A model generated the notes under the pieces. That model was not told the DNA's origin, did no database searches, and saw nothing but the letters and a program-made list of their open reading frames with translations. Shown here one piece after another: positions 19,957 through 27,564 of a stretch of 64,000 nt of DNA. Position 1 is the stretch's first letter. Each line of letters starts with the position of its first letter. Both the position numbers and the translations under genes were made by a program. Source of the stretch: CAYZXT01 sp964482515 (GTDB taxonomy: Bacteria > Elusimicrobiota > Elusimicrobia > FEN-1173); NCBI GenBank assembly GCA_964482515.1, contig CAYZXT010000007.1, positions 1 to 64,000 of the forward strand, given 5' to 3'.

Positions 19957-20472
19957 ATGAACATCATCCTCACCGGAATCATGGGCACGGGCAAGACGAC
20001 GATCGGGAAACTCCTGGCGAAAAAGCTGGGCTGGCCGTTCTACGACACGGACACCATGATCGAGAAGGAAACGGGCCTGACCATCCCGCAGATCTTCGCC
20101 AAGCGCGGCGAGGAGCAGTTCCGCGCCCTGGAGACGCAGACCGTGTTGCTGCTTTCCGTGCTCGACAACATCGTCGTGGCCACGGGCGGCGGCGTGCCGC
20201 TGCGGAAGGAAAACATGGACGCGCTGGAGCGGAACGGCTGGATCGTGCATCTGGACGCGAAACCGGAGACAATCCTCGAACGTTTGGATAAGATATTGTC
20301 GTCGCGGCCGCTGCTGGCGGAGGGCGACCCGCTGTTGAACCTGGAGAGCATCCTGAACAGCCGGAAAAAAGCCTACGCCCGGAACCACGTAAACGTGGTG
20401 ACCGATGACCAGACGCCGGAGCAGTTGGCTTATATGATTTTGAAGTTGAAACCCGAAACGGTGAAGAAATGA
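19957..20472 (+). CDS. aroK: Shikimate kinase (AroK)
   Basis: AroK phosphorylates shikimate with ATP. At 171 aa it has the usual size. Walker A is GIMGTGKTT at residues 7-15, the shikimate-binding Asp lies in YDTDTMIEKE, the Arg in RGEEQFRALE and the GGG motif in VVATGGGVPL. The gene is followed by a 166-nt gap containing a palindromic repeat, then aroB. Confidence 0.96.
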   Translation: MNIILTGIMGTGKTTIGKLLAKKLGWPFYDTDTMIEKETGLTIPQIFAKRGEEQFRALETQTVLLLSVLDNIVVATGGGVPLRKENMDALERNGWIVHLDAKPETILERLDKILSSRPLLAEGDPLLNLESILNSRKKAYARNHVNVVTDDQTPEQLAYMILKLKPETVKK

Positions 20473-20487
20473 ATTCGAATAAGAGAT

Positions 20488-20629
20488 GTCATTCCGGCGC
20501 CATCCGACAAACTGGCACGTTATCTAGCGACAACGCGAAAGCCGTAATCTCTTGCCGCCAGGCACGATCCTCTGCTAGTCGGAAGAGGACCAGTTCGAAT
20601 CTGGACCCCGGCTTCCGCCGGGGTGACGG
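20488..20629. repeat. Palindromic intergenic repeat, copy 2 (interrupted)
   Basis: Outer ends GTCATTCCGG and CCGGGGTGACGGC match the other copies, but about 90 nt of unrelated sequence lies between the arms. That insert holds a T-arm-like stretch (CCAGTTCGAATCTGG, 20590-20604). The right arm CCCCGGC-TTCC-GCCGGGG is a strong hairpin. Confidence 0.65.
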
Positions 20630-20638
20630 CCATAATAC

Positions 20639-21730
20639 ATGAAATCCATCCCCGTTAAACTTTCCGGCGGGCGGAGCTATGACATCGCCGTCGGCCTGCC
20701 GCTTAAAGGCGTGGGCCAGAGGCTTCGCGGCAAGGGGTTCAGCCCGCGGGCGCTGGTGATCAGCGTGCCGCCCGTGGCCAAACTTTACGCTCCCGCGCTC
20801 CTTAAGGGTTTGAGGGCGAACGGGTTTCAGCCGACGCTGGCGCTGATGCGCGACCGTGAGGAACACAAAAATTTGGATGCGGCCCGGCGACTGTTCGACG
20901 CCTGCATCGACGCCCAACTCGACCGCAAGAGCGTGATCATCGCCTTGGGCGGCGGCGTGGTGGGCGACGTGGCGGGGTTCGTGGCCGCGGCGTTCCTGCG
21001 CGGCGTGGCCTTCGTTCAATGCCCGACGACGCTGCTCGCCATGGTGGACGCGGCCATCGGTGGAAAAGTCGCCGTCGACTTGCCCGCGGGAAAGAATTTG
21101 GTCGGCGCGTTCCATCAACCGAAACTCGTGGCCGCGGATTTGTCCGTCCTGAAAAGCCTTCCGACGCGCGAGTGGCGCACGGGCATGGCCGAAGTGATCA
21201 AATATGGTTTCATCGCCGACGCCAAGCTGTTGGATTTGCTGGAGCGCGTGACGCCCGGCGATTTGAAAGCAAAACCCGCGCTGCTGGAAGATATCGTTGC
21301 CCGCTCCGCCGCCATCAAGGCGCGGGTGGTTTCACGGGACGAACGGGAAACGAAGGGCTTGCGGGAGATCCTGAACCTGGGCCATACCTTCGGCCACGCC
21401 ATCGAGTCTGTCACGGGATACGATACCTACACCCACGGCGAAGCCATTTCCATCGGCATGTCCGCGGCCGCGCGCCTCAGCTACAGGCTCGGGCTGGCTC
21501 CCGTGTCTTACGTTTTCCGGACGGACAATATCCTTCAGCGTTGGGGACTTCCCGTTCGCGTGGAGCGAACGCTGCCGCGGGCGAAGATTTTGTCCGCCAT
21601 GTCGCGGGACAAGAAAACCATCGCGGGCAAGTTCCGCTTCGTGGTGTCCATCGGCCCCGGCCGCGCTAAAACCGTGAAGGACATCCCGCTGACCACGCTC
21701 AACAGCGTCCTTGCCGAAGTCGGGCTGTGA
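20639..21730 (+). CDS. aroB: 3-dehydroquinate synthase (AroB)
   Basis: AroB makes 3-dehydroquinate from DAHP, using NAD and a divalent metal. NAD and active-site motifs are clear: GGGVVGDVAGFVAA near residue 102, QCPTTLLAMVDAAIGGK and the Lys/Asn-rich GKNLVGAFHQP. Metal ligands are in GHTFGHAIE. The length is 363 aa. It is separated from aroK by the repeat, so it could have its own promoter, although none is obvious. Confidence 0.97.
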   Translation: MKSIPVKLSGGRSYDIAVGLPLKGVGQRLRGKGFSPRALVISVPPVAKLYAPALLKGLRANGFQPTLALMRDREEHKNLDAARRLFDACIDAQLDRKSVIIALGGGVVGDVAGFVAAAFLRGVAFVQCPTTLLAMVDAAIGGKVAVDLPAGKNLVGAFHQPKLVAADLSVLKSLPTREWRTGMAEVIKYGFIADAKLLDLLERVTPGDLKAKPALLEDIVARSAAIKARVVSRDERETKGLREILNLGHTFGHAIESVTGYDTYTHGEAISIGMSAAARLSYRLGLAPVSYVFRTDNILQRWGLPVRVERTLPRAKILSAMSRDKKTIAGKFRFVVSIGPGRAKTVKDIPLTTLNSVLAEVGL

Positions 21731-21870
21731 AATTGCGGATGGCAGATTTCGGATTGCAGAATGAACAACAGATAATCACAATCCAAGATAAGAATAAAAT
21801 GCTAGGTTTGTTTTTCTTTTTTCGCGGGCGCGATTTTCATTCCGCACTCCGCCACCCGAAATCCACAATC
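21731..21870. repeat. Imperfect inverted repeat
   Basis: Two 34-nt arms, 21731-21764 and 21837-21870, are reverse complements at 24 of 34 positions by my hand alignment. They flank about 72 nt that is AT-rich at its 5' end. The element occupies almost the whole gap between aroB and the peptidase gene and is different from the three GTCATTCC-type repeats. Confidence 0.5.
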
Positions 21871-21887
21871 AAAATCAGGAGGATGAA

Positions 21888-22958
21888 TTGACCCGCGGAG
21901 CCAACAGTTCCCTGCCTCAGATGACTTTTCGACGCCGACGCGAACAACTGGCCGATGTCCTGGAAAAACATAAGCTGGACGCCTACTTTTTCAGCGGCAT
22001 CAGCGATCTCTATTACCTCACCGGATTTTATTCCGAAGGGTTCTACGGGCTGGTCAGCGCGCAGGGAACCTGGATTTTTTCCTCCGCCCTCATGGCCGGG
22101 CAGATCAAGGAAAACACCGAGGGATTAAACGTCATCGTGGGCAAGCGGCTGACCGCGGCCATCAATGACCTGCGCGACCGCCATAAACTCAAGCGCGTGG
22201 GTTTCGATCCCGAACAGGTCAATTACCGGCTCGGCGCGATCTTTGCCCGGGAGGGTTTGCTTCCTCATGAAAACAATCCTCTGGCCGAACTACGCATCCT
22301 AAAAGAGGACGAGGAGATCGACAGCATACGCCAAGCCTGTCATTTGACCGCGCTTTCCATCGACCATATCAAGACCAAGCTCCGTCCGGGCGTGACCGAA
22401 TTACAGCTTGCCAAGGAATTGACGCGGTTTTACGATGCAAACCACGCAGACGGCATCGCGTTCGACCTGATCGTGGCCATGGGACCGCACACCGCCCTGC
22501 CGCACCACATGCCGGGGGAGACGCGATTAGCGCGGAATCAACCCATCATTTTCGACATCGGCGCCAAGGTGGGGGGGTACCGCTCCGACTTGACGCGAAC
22601 TGTCTATTTCGGTAAAATTAACAACAGTTTTCGCAGGATTTTCAATATCGTCCAATCCGCCCAAAAGGCTGGCATCGAGCGGGTGCGTCCAGGCTCCACA
22701 GGGGGCCGCGTGGATGCGGCCGCTCGTTCCGTCATATCGAAAGCGGGTTATGGACGATATTTCGTCCATAGCACGGGACACGGGGTAGGCATCGATATAC
22801 ACGAGCCGCCCTGGATCCGGCCGAAAAGCCCGGATGAATTGAAGCCCGGCATGATCCTGACCGTTGAACCCGGCATTTATCTTCCGGGACGGTTCGGCGT
22901 CCGCATTGAAGACACCATGGCGGTGACGCCGGGCGGATGCGAGATTCTGACGAAATAA
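21888..22958 (+). CDS. Xaa-Pro aminopeptidase/dipeptidase (M24 family)
   Basis: This M24 metallopeptidase cleaves peptides at an X-Pro bond. An N-terminal creatinase-like domain (to about residue 150) is followed by the pita-bread domain. Metal ligands are visible: Asp in FDIGAKVGGYRSDLTRT, His in STGHGVGIDIHE and Glu in VEPGIYLPG and IEDTMAVT. At 356 aa it is typical. The TTG start has an AGGAGG Shine-Dalgarno 5 nt upstream. An ATG at 21918 is an alternative. The gene precedes efp, a common neighbour of PepP/PepQ. Confidence 0.92.
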   Translation: MTRGANSSLPQMTFRRRREQLADVLEKHKLDAYFFSGISDLYYLTGFYSEGFYGLVSAQGTWIFSSALMAGQIKENTEGLNVIVGKRLTAAINDLRDRHKLKRVGFDPEQVNYRLGAIFAREGLLPHENNPLAELRILKEDEEIDSIRQACHLTALSIDHIKTKLRPGVTELQLAKELTRFYDANHADGIAFDLIVAMGPHTALPHHMPGETRLARNQPIIFDIGAKVGGYRSDLTRTVYFGKINNSFRRIFNIVQSAQKAGIERVRPGSTGGRVDAAARSVISKAGYGRYFVHSTGHGVGIDIHEPPWIRPKSPDELKPGMILTVEPGIYLPGRFGVRIEDTMAVTPGGCEILTK

Positions 22959-22984
22959 TTTAAAAAATTCTAAGGAGTGTTCTT

Positions 22985-23542
22985 GTGATCGACACAGCGG
23001 ATATGGGGAACGGAACGGTTTTCGAACACGAAGGGGCCGTGTATCAAGTCATTTGGTTCCAGCACCACAAACCGGGCAAAGGCGGGGCGATGCTGCGCGT
23101 GAAGCTGCGCAACGTGCGCACCGGCGCCAACATCGAGCGGACCTTCAAGTCCGGGCTGCGGTTCCAGGAAGTGGACATGAGCCGCCGCAAAAAACAGTTC
23201 CTCTACGCCAACGGCGACCAATACACTTTCATGGACGTCGAGACCTACGACCAGATCGAAGTGAACAAGGAACTGTTGGGAGACTCGGTCAAATTTTTGT
23301 CGGAAAACATGGAAGTTCAGGCCCTCTATCTCGAAGAAGAATTCCTCGGCGTGGAACTCCCCGCCAGCGTGACGATGAAAGTCGCCAATACGGTCCCCGG
23401 CATCAAGGGCGATTCCGTCTCCAACATGGTGAAACCCGCGACCCTGGAAAACGGCATGGAGCTCAACGTACCGCTCTTCGTCAAAGAGGGCGATACGATC
23501 AAAGTCGACACCCGCACCGGCGAATACCTCGAAAGGCTCTAA
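22985..23542 (+). CDS. efp: Elongation factor P
   Basis: EF-P relieves ribosome stalling at polyproline. The KOW-like first domain contains the conserved modification loop HKPGKGGA, with the Lys at the position that in other species is lysylated or otherwise modified. Two OB domains follow and the signature PGIKGDSVSNMVKPATLENG is present. The 185-aa length fits. GTG at 22985, with an AAGGAG 8-9 nt upstream, gives the usual N-terminus. It sits in the frequent efp-accB-accC order. Confidence 0.96.
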   Translation: MIDTADMGNGTVFEHEGAVYQVIWFQHHKPGKGGAMLRVKLRNVRTGANIERTFKSGLRFQEVDMSRRKKQFLYANGDQYTFMDVETYDQIEVNKELLGDSVKFLSENMEVQALYLEEEFLGVELPASVTMKVANTVPGIKGDSVSNMVKPATLENGMELNVPLFVKEGDTIKVDTRTGEYLERL

Positions 23543-23549
23543 TCCACCC

Positions 23550-23999
23550 ATGAACCTGGAGACCAAGGACCTGAACGGCACCGGAGAACAACTGAGGTCC
23601 CTCATCGACTTCGCCAAATCGGTGGATTTGGAGGAAGTGGTGTGGGAAAAGGGCGCGCAGCGGATCGCTTTCAAGCGGAAGATGGGGCCCGCGCCGCAAG
23701 AGTCCGCCGCAACGCCCTCGCCGACGGAGTCGGAGACCGCCGCCGAGGCGGCGTCCAAGACCCACGTCGTGACGTCGCCCATGGTCGGGCGGTTTCAGCG
23801 GTCGCAAGGCAAGGACCGCCCCGTGTTCGTGCTGGAAGGCGATACCGTGACCGTGGGCCAGCGTCTGGCCATGGTGGAAGCCATGCAAATCCCGAAGGAC
23901 GTGATCAGCACCGTCTCCGGGAAGATCGTCAAGATTTTCGTCGAGAACGGCAAGCCTGTTGAGTACGGCCAAAAACTTTTCGAAGTGGAGATCGCCTAA
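23550..23999 (+). CDS. accB: AccB-like biotin carboxyl carrier protein lacking the biotinyl lysine
   Basis: The gene encodes 149 aa: an N-terminal AccB-type helical part, an Ala/Pro/Ser/Glu-rich linker (about 45-70) and a C-terminal biotinyl domain starting HVVTSPMVG. In AccB biotin is joined to the Lys of EAMKM. Here the same position reads EAMQIPK: Gln113, codon CAA at 23886-23888. The rest of the domain is intact, including ENGKPVEYGQKLFEVE. A Lys three residues later (K116) might not fit the biotin ligase site. Either this AccB cannot carry biotin, or a single A-to-C base error hides AAA. It overlaps nothing and is followed 3 nt later by accC. Confidence 0.9.
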   Translation: MNLETKDLNGTGEQLRSLIDFAKSVDLEEVVWEKGAQRIAFKRKMGPAPQESAATPSPTESETAAEAASKTHVVTSPMVGRFQRSQGKDRPVFVLEGDTVTVGQRLAMVEAMQIPKDVISTVSGKIVKIFVENGKPVEYGQKLFEVEIA

Positions 24000-24002
24000 A
24001 CC

Positions 24003-25367
24003 ATGTTCAAAAAAATCCTGATCGCCAACCGCGGGGAAATCGCCCTGCGCGTCATCCGCGCCTGCCGCGAACTCGGCATCGCCACGGTCGCCGTCCATTC
24101 CGACGTGGACCGCAGTTCCCTGCACGTGAAGATGGCCGACGAGTCCGTGTGCATCGGGCCGGGCCAGGCTTCGGAAAGCTATCTGAACATCCCGGCCATC
24201 ATCTCCGCCGCCGAGATCACGGGCGCAGACGCCATCCACCCGGGTTACGGTTTCCTCTCGGAGAACACCCATTTCGCCGAAGTCTGCGAATCCTGCCACA
24301 TCACGTTCATCGGGCCGTCCAAGGACGCCATCCGGAAGATGGGCGACAAGGCCGAAGCGCGCAAGATCATGCGCGATTACGGCGTGCCCGTCGTCCCTGG
24401 TTCCGACGGTTGCGTTGAGGCCTCAGACCCCAAGCTTTTCAAGATCGCCAAAGGCATCGGTTATCCCGTCATCGTGAAGGCCAAAGCGGGCGGCGGCGGC
24501 AAGGGCATGCGCGTTGTGCCGGACGAGTCCGTTTTGAAAGAAGCCATCCTCATGGCGCAGAACGAAGCCAAAGCGGCCTTCGGCAACGGCGACGTCTACA
24601 TCGAACGCTATCTGAAGTCCCCGCGCCACATCGAAGTGCAGATCGTGGCCGACGCCCACGGCAACGTGGTGAGCTTCCCGGAGCGCGACTGCTCGGTGCA
24701 GCGCCGCCACCAGAAGCTGATCGAGGAATCCCCGTCGCCGGCCATCAGCGACAAGATCCGCAGCAAGATGGGCAAGGCCGCCCGCAAGGCCGCCCGCGCC
24801 GTGAAGTACCAGACGGTCGGCACCGTGGAGTTCCTGTACGACCAGGAGCGCGACGATTTCTATTTCATGGAAATGAACACCCGCATTCAGGTCGAACATC
24901 CGGTCACCGAGATGGTGACGGGCGTCGATTTGATCAAGGAACAGATCCGCACCGCCATGGGCGAAGAGATCGAATACGACACGGACGACATCGAGATCCG
25001 CGGCCACGCGATCGAGTGCCGCATCAACGCCGAGGACCCGGCCAACGGCTTCATGCCGTCCCCCGGGACGATCAACAGCCTGATCTTGCCCGGAGGGCCC
25101 GGCGTCCGTGTGGACACGCATATCTACGCCGGCTACACGATCCCGACTTTCTACGACAGCCTGCTCTCCAAGCTCATCGTCTTGGGCCGGAGCGGGCGGA
25201 TGGAGGCCATCAGCCGGATGGAGCGCGCGCTGCGCGAATTCCAGGTGGAAGGCGTCAAGACGACCATCCCGTTCCATCAGGACGTCCTGGCCAACGAAGT
25301 CTTCCGCAAAGGCGACGTCCGCACGGACTTCATCGAGAAGCATTTGGCCGTTATTTCCAAGAGCTGA
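24003..25367 (+). CDS. accC: Biotin carboxylase (AccC)
   Basis: AccC is the ATP-grasp subunit of acetyl-CoA carboxylase that carboxylates biotin on AccB. It begins with KILIANRGEIALRVIRAC, has the glycine-rich ATP loop AGGGGKGMRVV near residue 163, and the active-site stretch EMNTRIQVEHPVTEMVTG near residue 288, with the Glu and Arg residues for metal and bicarbonate. At 454 aa it is complete. It follows AccB, which lacks the biotinyl Lys, so its partner in vivo is not certain. Confidence 0.97.
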   Translation: MFKKILIANRGEIALRVIRACRELGIATVAVHSDVDRSSLHVKMADESVCIGPGQASESYLNIPAIISAAEITGADAIHPGYGFLSENTHFAEVCESCHITFIGPSKDAIRKMGDKAEARKIMRDYGVPVVPGSDGCVEASDPKLFKIAKGIGYPVIVKAKAGGGGKGMRVVPDESVLKEAILMAQNEAKAAFGNGDVYIERYLKSPRHIEVQIVADAHGNVVSFPERDCSVQRRHQKLIEESPSPAISDKIRSKMGKAARKAARAVKYQTVGTVEFLYDQERDDFYFMEMNTRIQVEHPVTEMVTGVDLIKEQIRTAMGEEIEYDTDDIEIRGHAIECRINAEDPANGFMPSPGTINSLILPGGPGVRVDTHIYAGYTIPTFYDSLLSKLIVLGRSGRMEAISRMERALREFQVEGVKTTIPFHQDVLANEVFRKGDVRTDFIEKHLAVISKS

Positions 25368-25376
25368 GGAATCATC

Positions 25377-25982
25377 GTGATTTCAACGAACGGAAACGCC
25401 GCACACCACAAAATCGTCGCCTACTATTGGGAGTCCAGCCGCACGCTGCGCCAGATGGCCCAGCAGGCGCCGGCCATCCAGAAGGCCGCCGACGCCATGG
25501 TCAAGTGCCTGAGGAAGAAAGGCAAAATCATCGCCTTCGGCAACGGCGGTTCCGCGGCGGACGCGCAGCACCTGACGGCCGAGCTCTCCGGACGATTTGA
25601 AAAAGACCGTCGCGGTCTGCCCGCGATCGCGTTGACGACGAACACATCGTCTCTGACGGCCATCGCCAACGATTATTCCTACGACCAGGTTTTTTCCCGG
25701 CAGATCGACGGGCTTGTCAAGAAGGGCGACGTCGTCGTGGCGATCTCAACCTCGGGAAACTCCATGAGCGTGATCGAGGCCGCGAAGTCCGCGCAGAAGC
25801 AGGGCGGCATCGTGGTCGGCTGGACCGGGAAGGACGGCGGAAAACTGAAGGACGTGGCCGATATCTGCATCATCACGCCTTCGAACCGAACGTCCCATAT
25901 CCAGGAAGGGCACCTGGCGACGCTGCACACGATTTGTTCTTTGGTGGAAGAGGCCCTGTTTCCGACCAAGCAGAAGAAATAG
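25377..25982 (+). CDS. gmhA: Phosphoheptose isomerase (GmhA)
   Basis: GmhA isomerises sedoheptulose 7-phosphate to D-glycero-manno-heptose 7-phosphate, the first step to LPS heptose. It is a 201-aa SIS-domain protein with GNGGSAADAQHL near residue 51, the STSGNSMSVIEAA loop and Glu/His of QEGHLATLHT near the end. The GTG start at 25377 is the only start that gives a normal N-terminus. The stop overlaps the next gene's GTG (TAGTG), coupling it to the heptose adenylyltransferase. Confidence 0.94.
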   Translation: MISTNGNAAHHKIVAYYWESSRTLRQMAQQAPAIQKAADAMVKCLRKKGKIIAFGNGGSAADAQHLTAELSGRFEKDRRGLPAIALTTNTSSLTAIANDYSYDQVFSRQIDGLVKKGDVVVAISTSGNSMSVIEAAKSAQKQGGIVVGWTGKDGGKLKDVADICIITPSNRTSHIQEGHLATLHTICSLVEEALFPTKQKK

Positions 25983-26470
25983 TGACGACCGCCGCGCGCC
26001 AACGGGTCTTGCCTCTTTCCGCGTTGCTGCGGAAGTTGAAGACCGCGCGCCGCGGAAAAAAGCTGGTGATCACCAACGGCTGTTTCGATCTGGTCCACGC
26101 GGGGCACTTGAAGGTTTTGGAATGGGCCAAGCGGCAGGGTGACATCCTGGTGGTGGCGCTGAACGGCGACGCTTCTGTCCGCAGGATCAAAGGCGCGAAG
26201 CGGCCGATCCTTCTTTTGAAAGACCGGGCGGATCTGATGGCGGCGCTGAAGCCCGTGGACTACGTCACCTGGTTCAACGAAGACACGCCGGCGATGATCT
26301 ACGCGCGCATTAAGCCGGACGTGCTGGTGAAGGGCGGCGACTGGGCCGCGGAAAGCATCGTGGGCCGGGAACACGCCAAGAAGATCGTCCGCGTTCCGCT
26401 CATGAAAGGCCGTTCCACCACGGGAATCATTCAGACAATTTTGAAACGGTATGGACAAAAACATGGTTAA
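25982..26470 (+). CDS. rfaE2: D-glycero-beta-D-manno-heptose 1-phosphate adenylyltransferase (HldE C-terminal type)
   Basis: This nucleotidyltransferase makes ADP-heptose from heptose 1-phosphate and ATP. In many bacteria it is the C-terminal half of HldE; here it stands alone. The HxGH signature lies in TNGCFDLVHAGHLKVLEWAK. The conserved GRSTTGIIQ near the C-terminus is present. GTG at 25982 shares its first base with the gmhA stop and gives 162 aa; a start 16 codons upstream is less likely. The kinase half (HldA) is not in the window. Confidence 0.93.
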   Translation: MTTAARQRVLPLSALLRKLKTARRGKKLVITNGCFDLVHAGHLKVLEWAKRQGDILVVALNGDASVRRIKGAKRPILLLKDRADLMAALKPVDYVTWFNEDTPAMIYARIKPDVLVKGGDWAAESIVGREHAKKIVRVPLMKGRSTTGIIQTILKRYGQKHG

Positions 26471-26867
26471 AAAAGCCAATCGAGTCATCGACGTCAACTT
26501 GAACCGGGCCCGCGAGGGTTTGCGGGTCCTCGAGGACACGGCGCGCTTCGTGTGGGATTCACCGGGATTGTTCCGTTCCCTGCGCGACATGCGTCATTCG
26601 CTCGATGAAGTCACGCGCAAGGCCTACCCGACTTTGGTTTCGGCGCGGGACAGCATGGCGGACGAAGGCCGCACCATCGCGGAGAAGAACGCCCGCGATT
26701 GGAAAGGGCTGGTCGTGTCCAACATGCGGCGTTCCCAGGAAGCCCTGCGCGTACTGGAAGAATACGGCAAGGTGATTTCGCCCAAGGCCGCGCCGCGCTT
26801 CAAAAAGATCCGGTTTGATCTTTACACGATGGAGAAGTCCATCGCCGAAAAGTTTCTGATGAACTGA
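26451..26867 (+). CDS. thiD2: ThiD2-type hydroxymethylpyrimidine phosphate kinase, stand-alone
   Basis: A 138-aa all-alpha protein with the ThiD2 pattern: IDVNLNRAREGLRVLEDTAR at the N-terminus, RHSLDEVTR, and a second helix pair with NMRRSQEALRVLEEYGK. ThiD2 phosphorylates HMP-P to HMP-PP without the ribokinase fold of ThiD. It is often fused to the N-terminus of ThiE; here it ends 1 nt before a separate thiE. The ATG at 26451 overlaps the previous gene by 20 nt; ATG 26463 is an equal choice. No ThiD is present in the window. Confidence 0.85.
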   Translation: MDKNMVKKANRVIDVNLNRAREGLRVLEDTARFVWDSPGLFRSLRDMRHSLDEVTRKAYPTLVSARDSMADEGRTIAEKNARDWKGLVVSNMRRSQEALRVLEEYGKVISPKAAPRFKKIRFDLYTMEKSIAEKFLMN

Positions 26868-26868
26868 C

Positions 26869-27561
26869 ATGAAGGGCCTTCCCCGGAAGCGGCTGTCCAC
26901 GTTGAGTGATTCTTATCTGTATTGCATCACGACGACGCCGAAGGAAGGCCAAACCTACCAGCAGATGGTGAAGGCGGCCTGCGACGGCGGCGCCGACGTG
27001 GTCCAGCTGCGGGAGAAAACCCTCGGATCAAAGGCGCTCATCGGCCTTTGCAAGGATTTGCAGGAGATTTGCAATCAAACGGGGACGCTGTTTATTTTGA
27101 ACGACCGCGTGGACGTGGCGGTCGCCGCGGACGTGGACGGCGTTCACGTGGGCCAGGAAGATTTGCCGGTGCGGATGGCGCGTCAAATCCTCGGCCATCA
27201 CAAGATCGTCGGATGCTCGGCCCATTCCCTGGGCCAGGCGCTGCAGGCGGCGGGAGACGGTGCGGATTACGTCAGTTGCGGTCCGCTCTTCGCCACGCCG
27301 ACGAAGCCGGACTATGAACCGGTCGGTTTAGACCTTTTGAAGCAGTACGTGTCGTTCGTGCGGATTCCCTTCGTGGCCATCGGCGGCATCGACGCTGAAA
27401 ACGTGGGCAACATCGTGCGGGCGGGAGCGGACCGGGTGGCGACGGTGAGGGCGGTTTGCGGCGCCGGCGACATCGAAAAAGCGGCCCGGGAAATGAAAGA
27501 AAAAATTTTGAATGCGCGACGCGAGCGGATGGAAAAAACCGCCGCGGCAGGATCGAGGTAA
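26869..27561 (+). CDS. thiE: Thiamine phosphate synthase (ThiE)
   Basis: ThiE joins HMP-PP to HET-P to make thiamine phosphate. The TIM-barrel motifs are in order: VQLREKTLG near 44, LNDRVDVA, ADGVHVGQEDLP, GCSAHSLGQA, GPLFATPTKPDY and AIGGIDAENV, which bind HMP-PP and HET-P. The last 20 residues are a charged helix. The N-terminus is about 15 residues longer than usual. It lies between thiD2 and thiC, so the pyrimidine branch and the coupling step are adjacent; thiazole genes are elsewhere. Confidence 0.95.
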   Translation: MKGLPRKRLSTLSDSYLYCITTTPKEGQTYQQMVKAACDGGADVVQLREKTLGSKALIGLCKDLQEICNQTGTLFILNDRVDVAVAADVDGVHVGQEDLPVRMARQILGHHKIVGCSAHSLGQALQAAGDGADYVSCGPLFATPTKPDYEPVGLDLLKQYVSFVRIPFVAIGGIDAENVGNIVRAGADRVATVRAVCGAGDIEKAAREMKEKILNARRERMEKTAAAGSR

Positions 27562-27564
27562 GCC

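Noticed and set aside
18952..20388. 478-aa minus-strand ORF opposite aroC/aroK
   Set aside because: His/Asp/Val-rich shadow of the third-codon-position GC pattern, with no recognisable motif.
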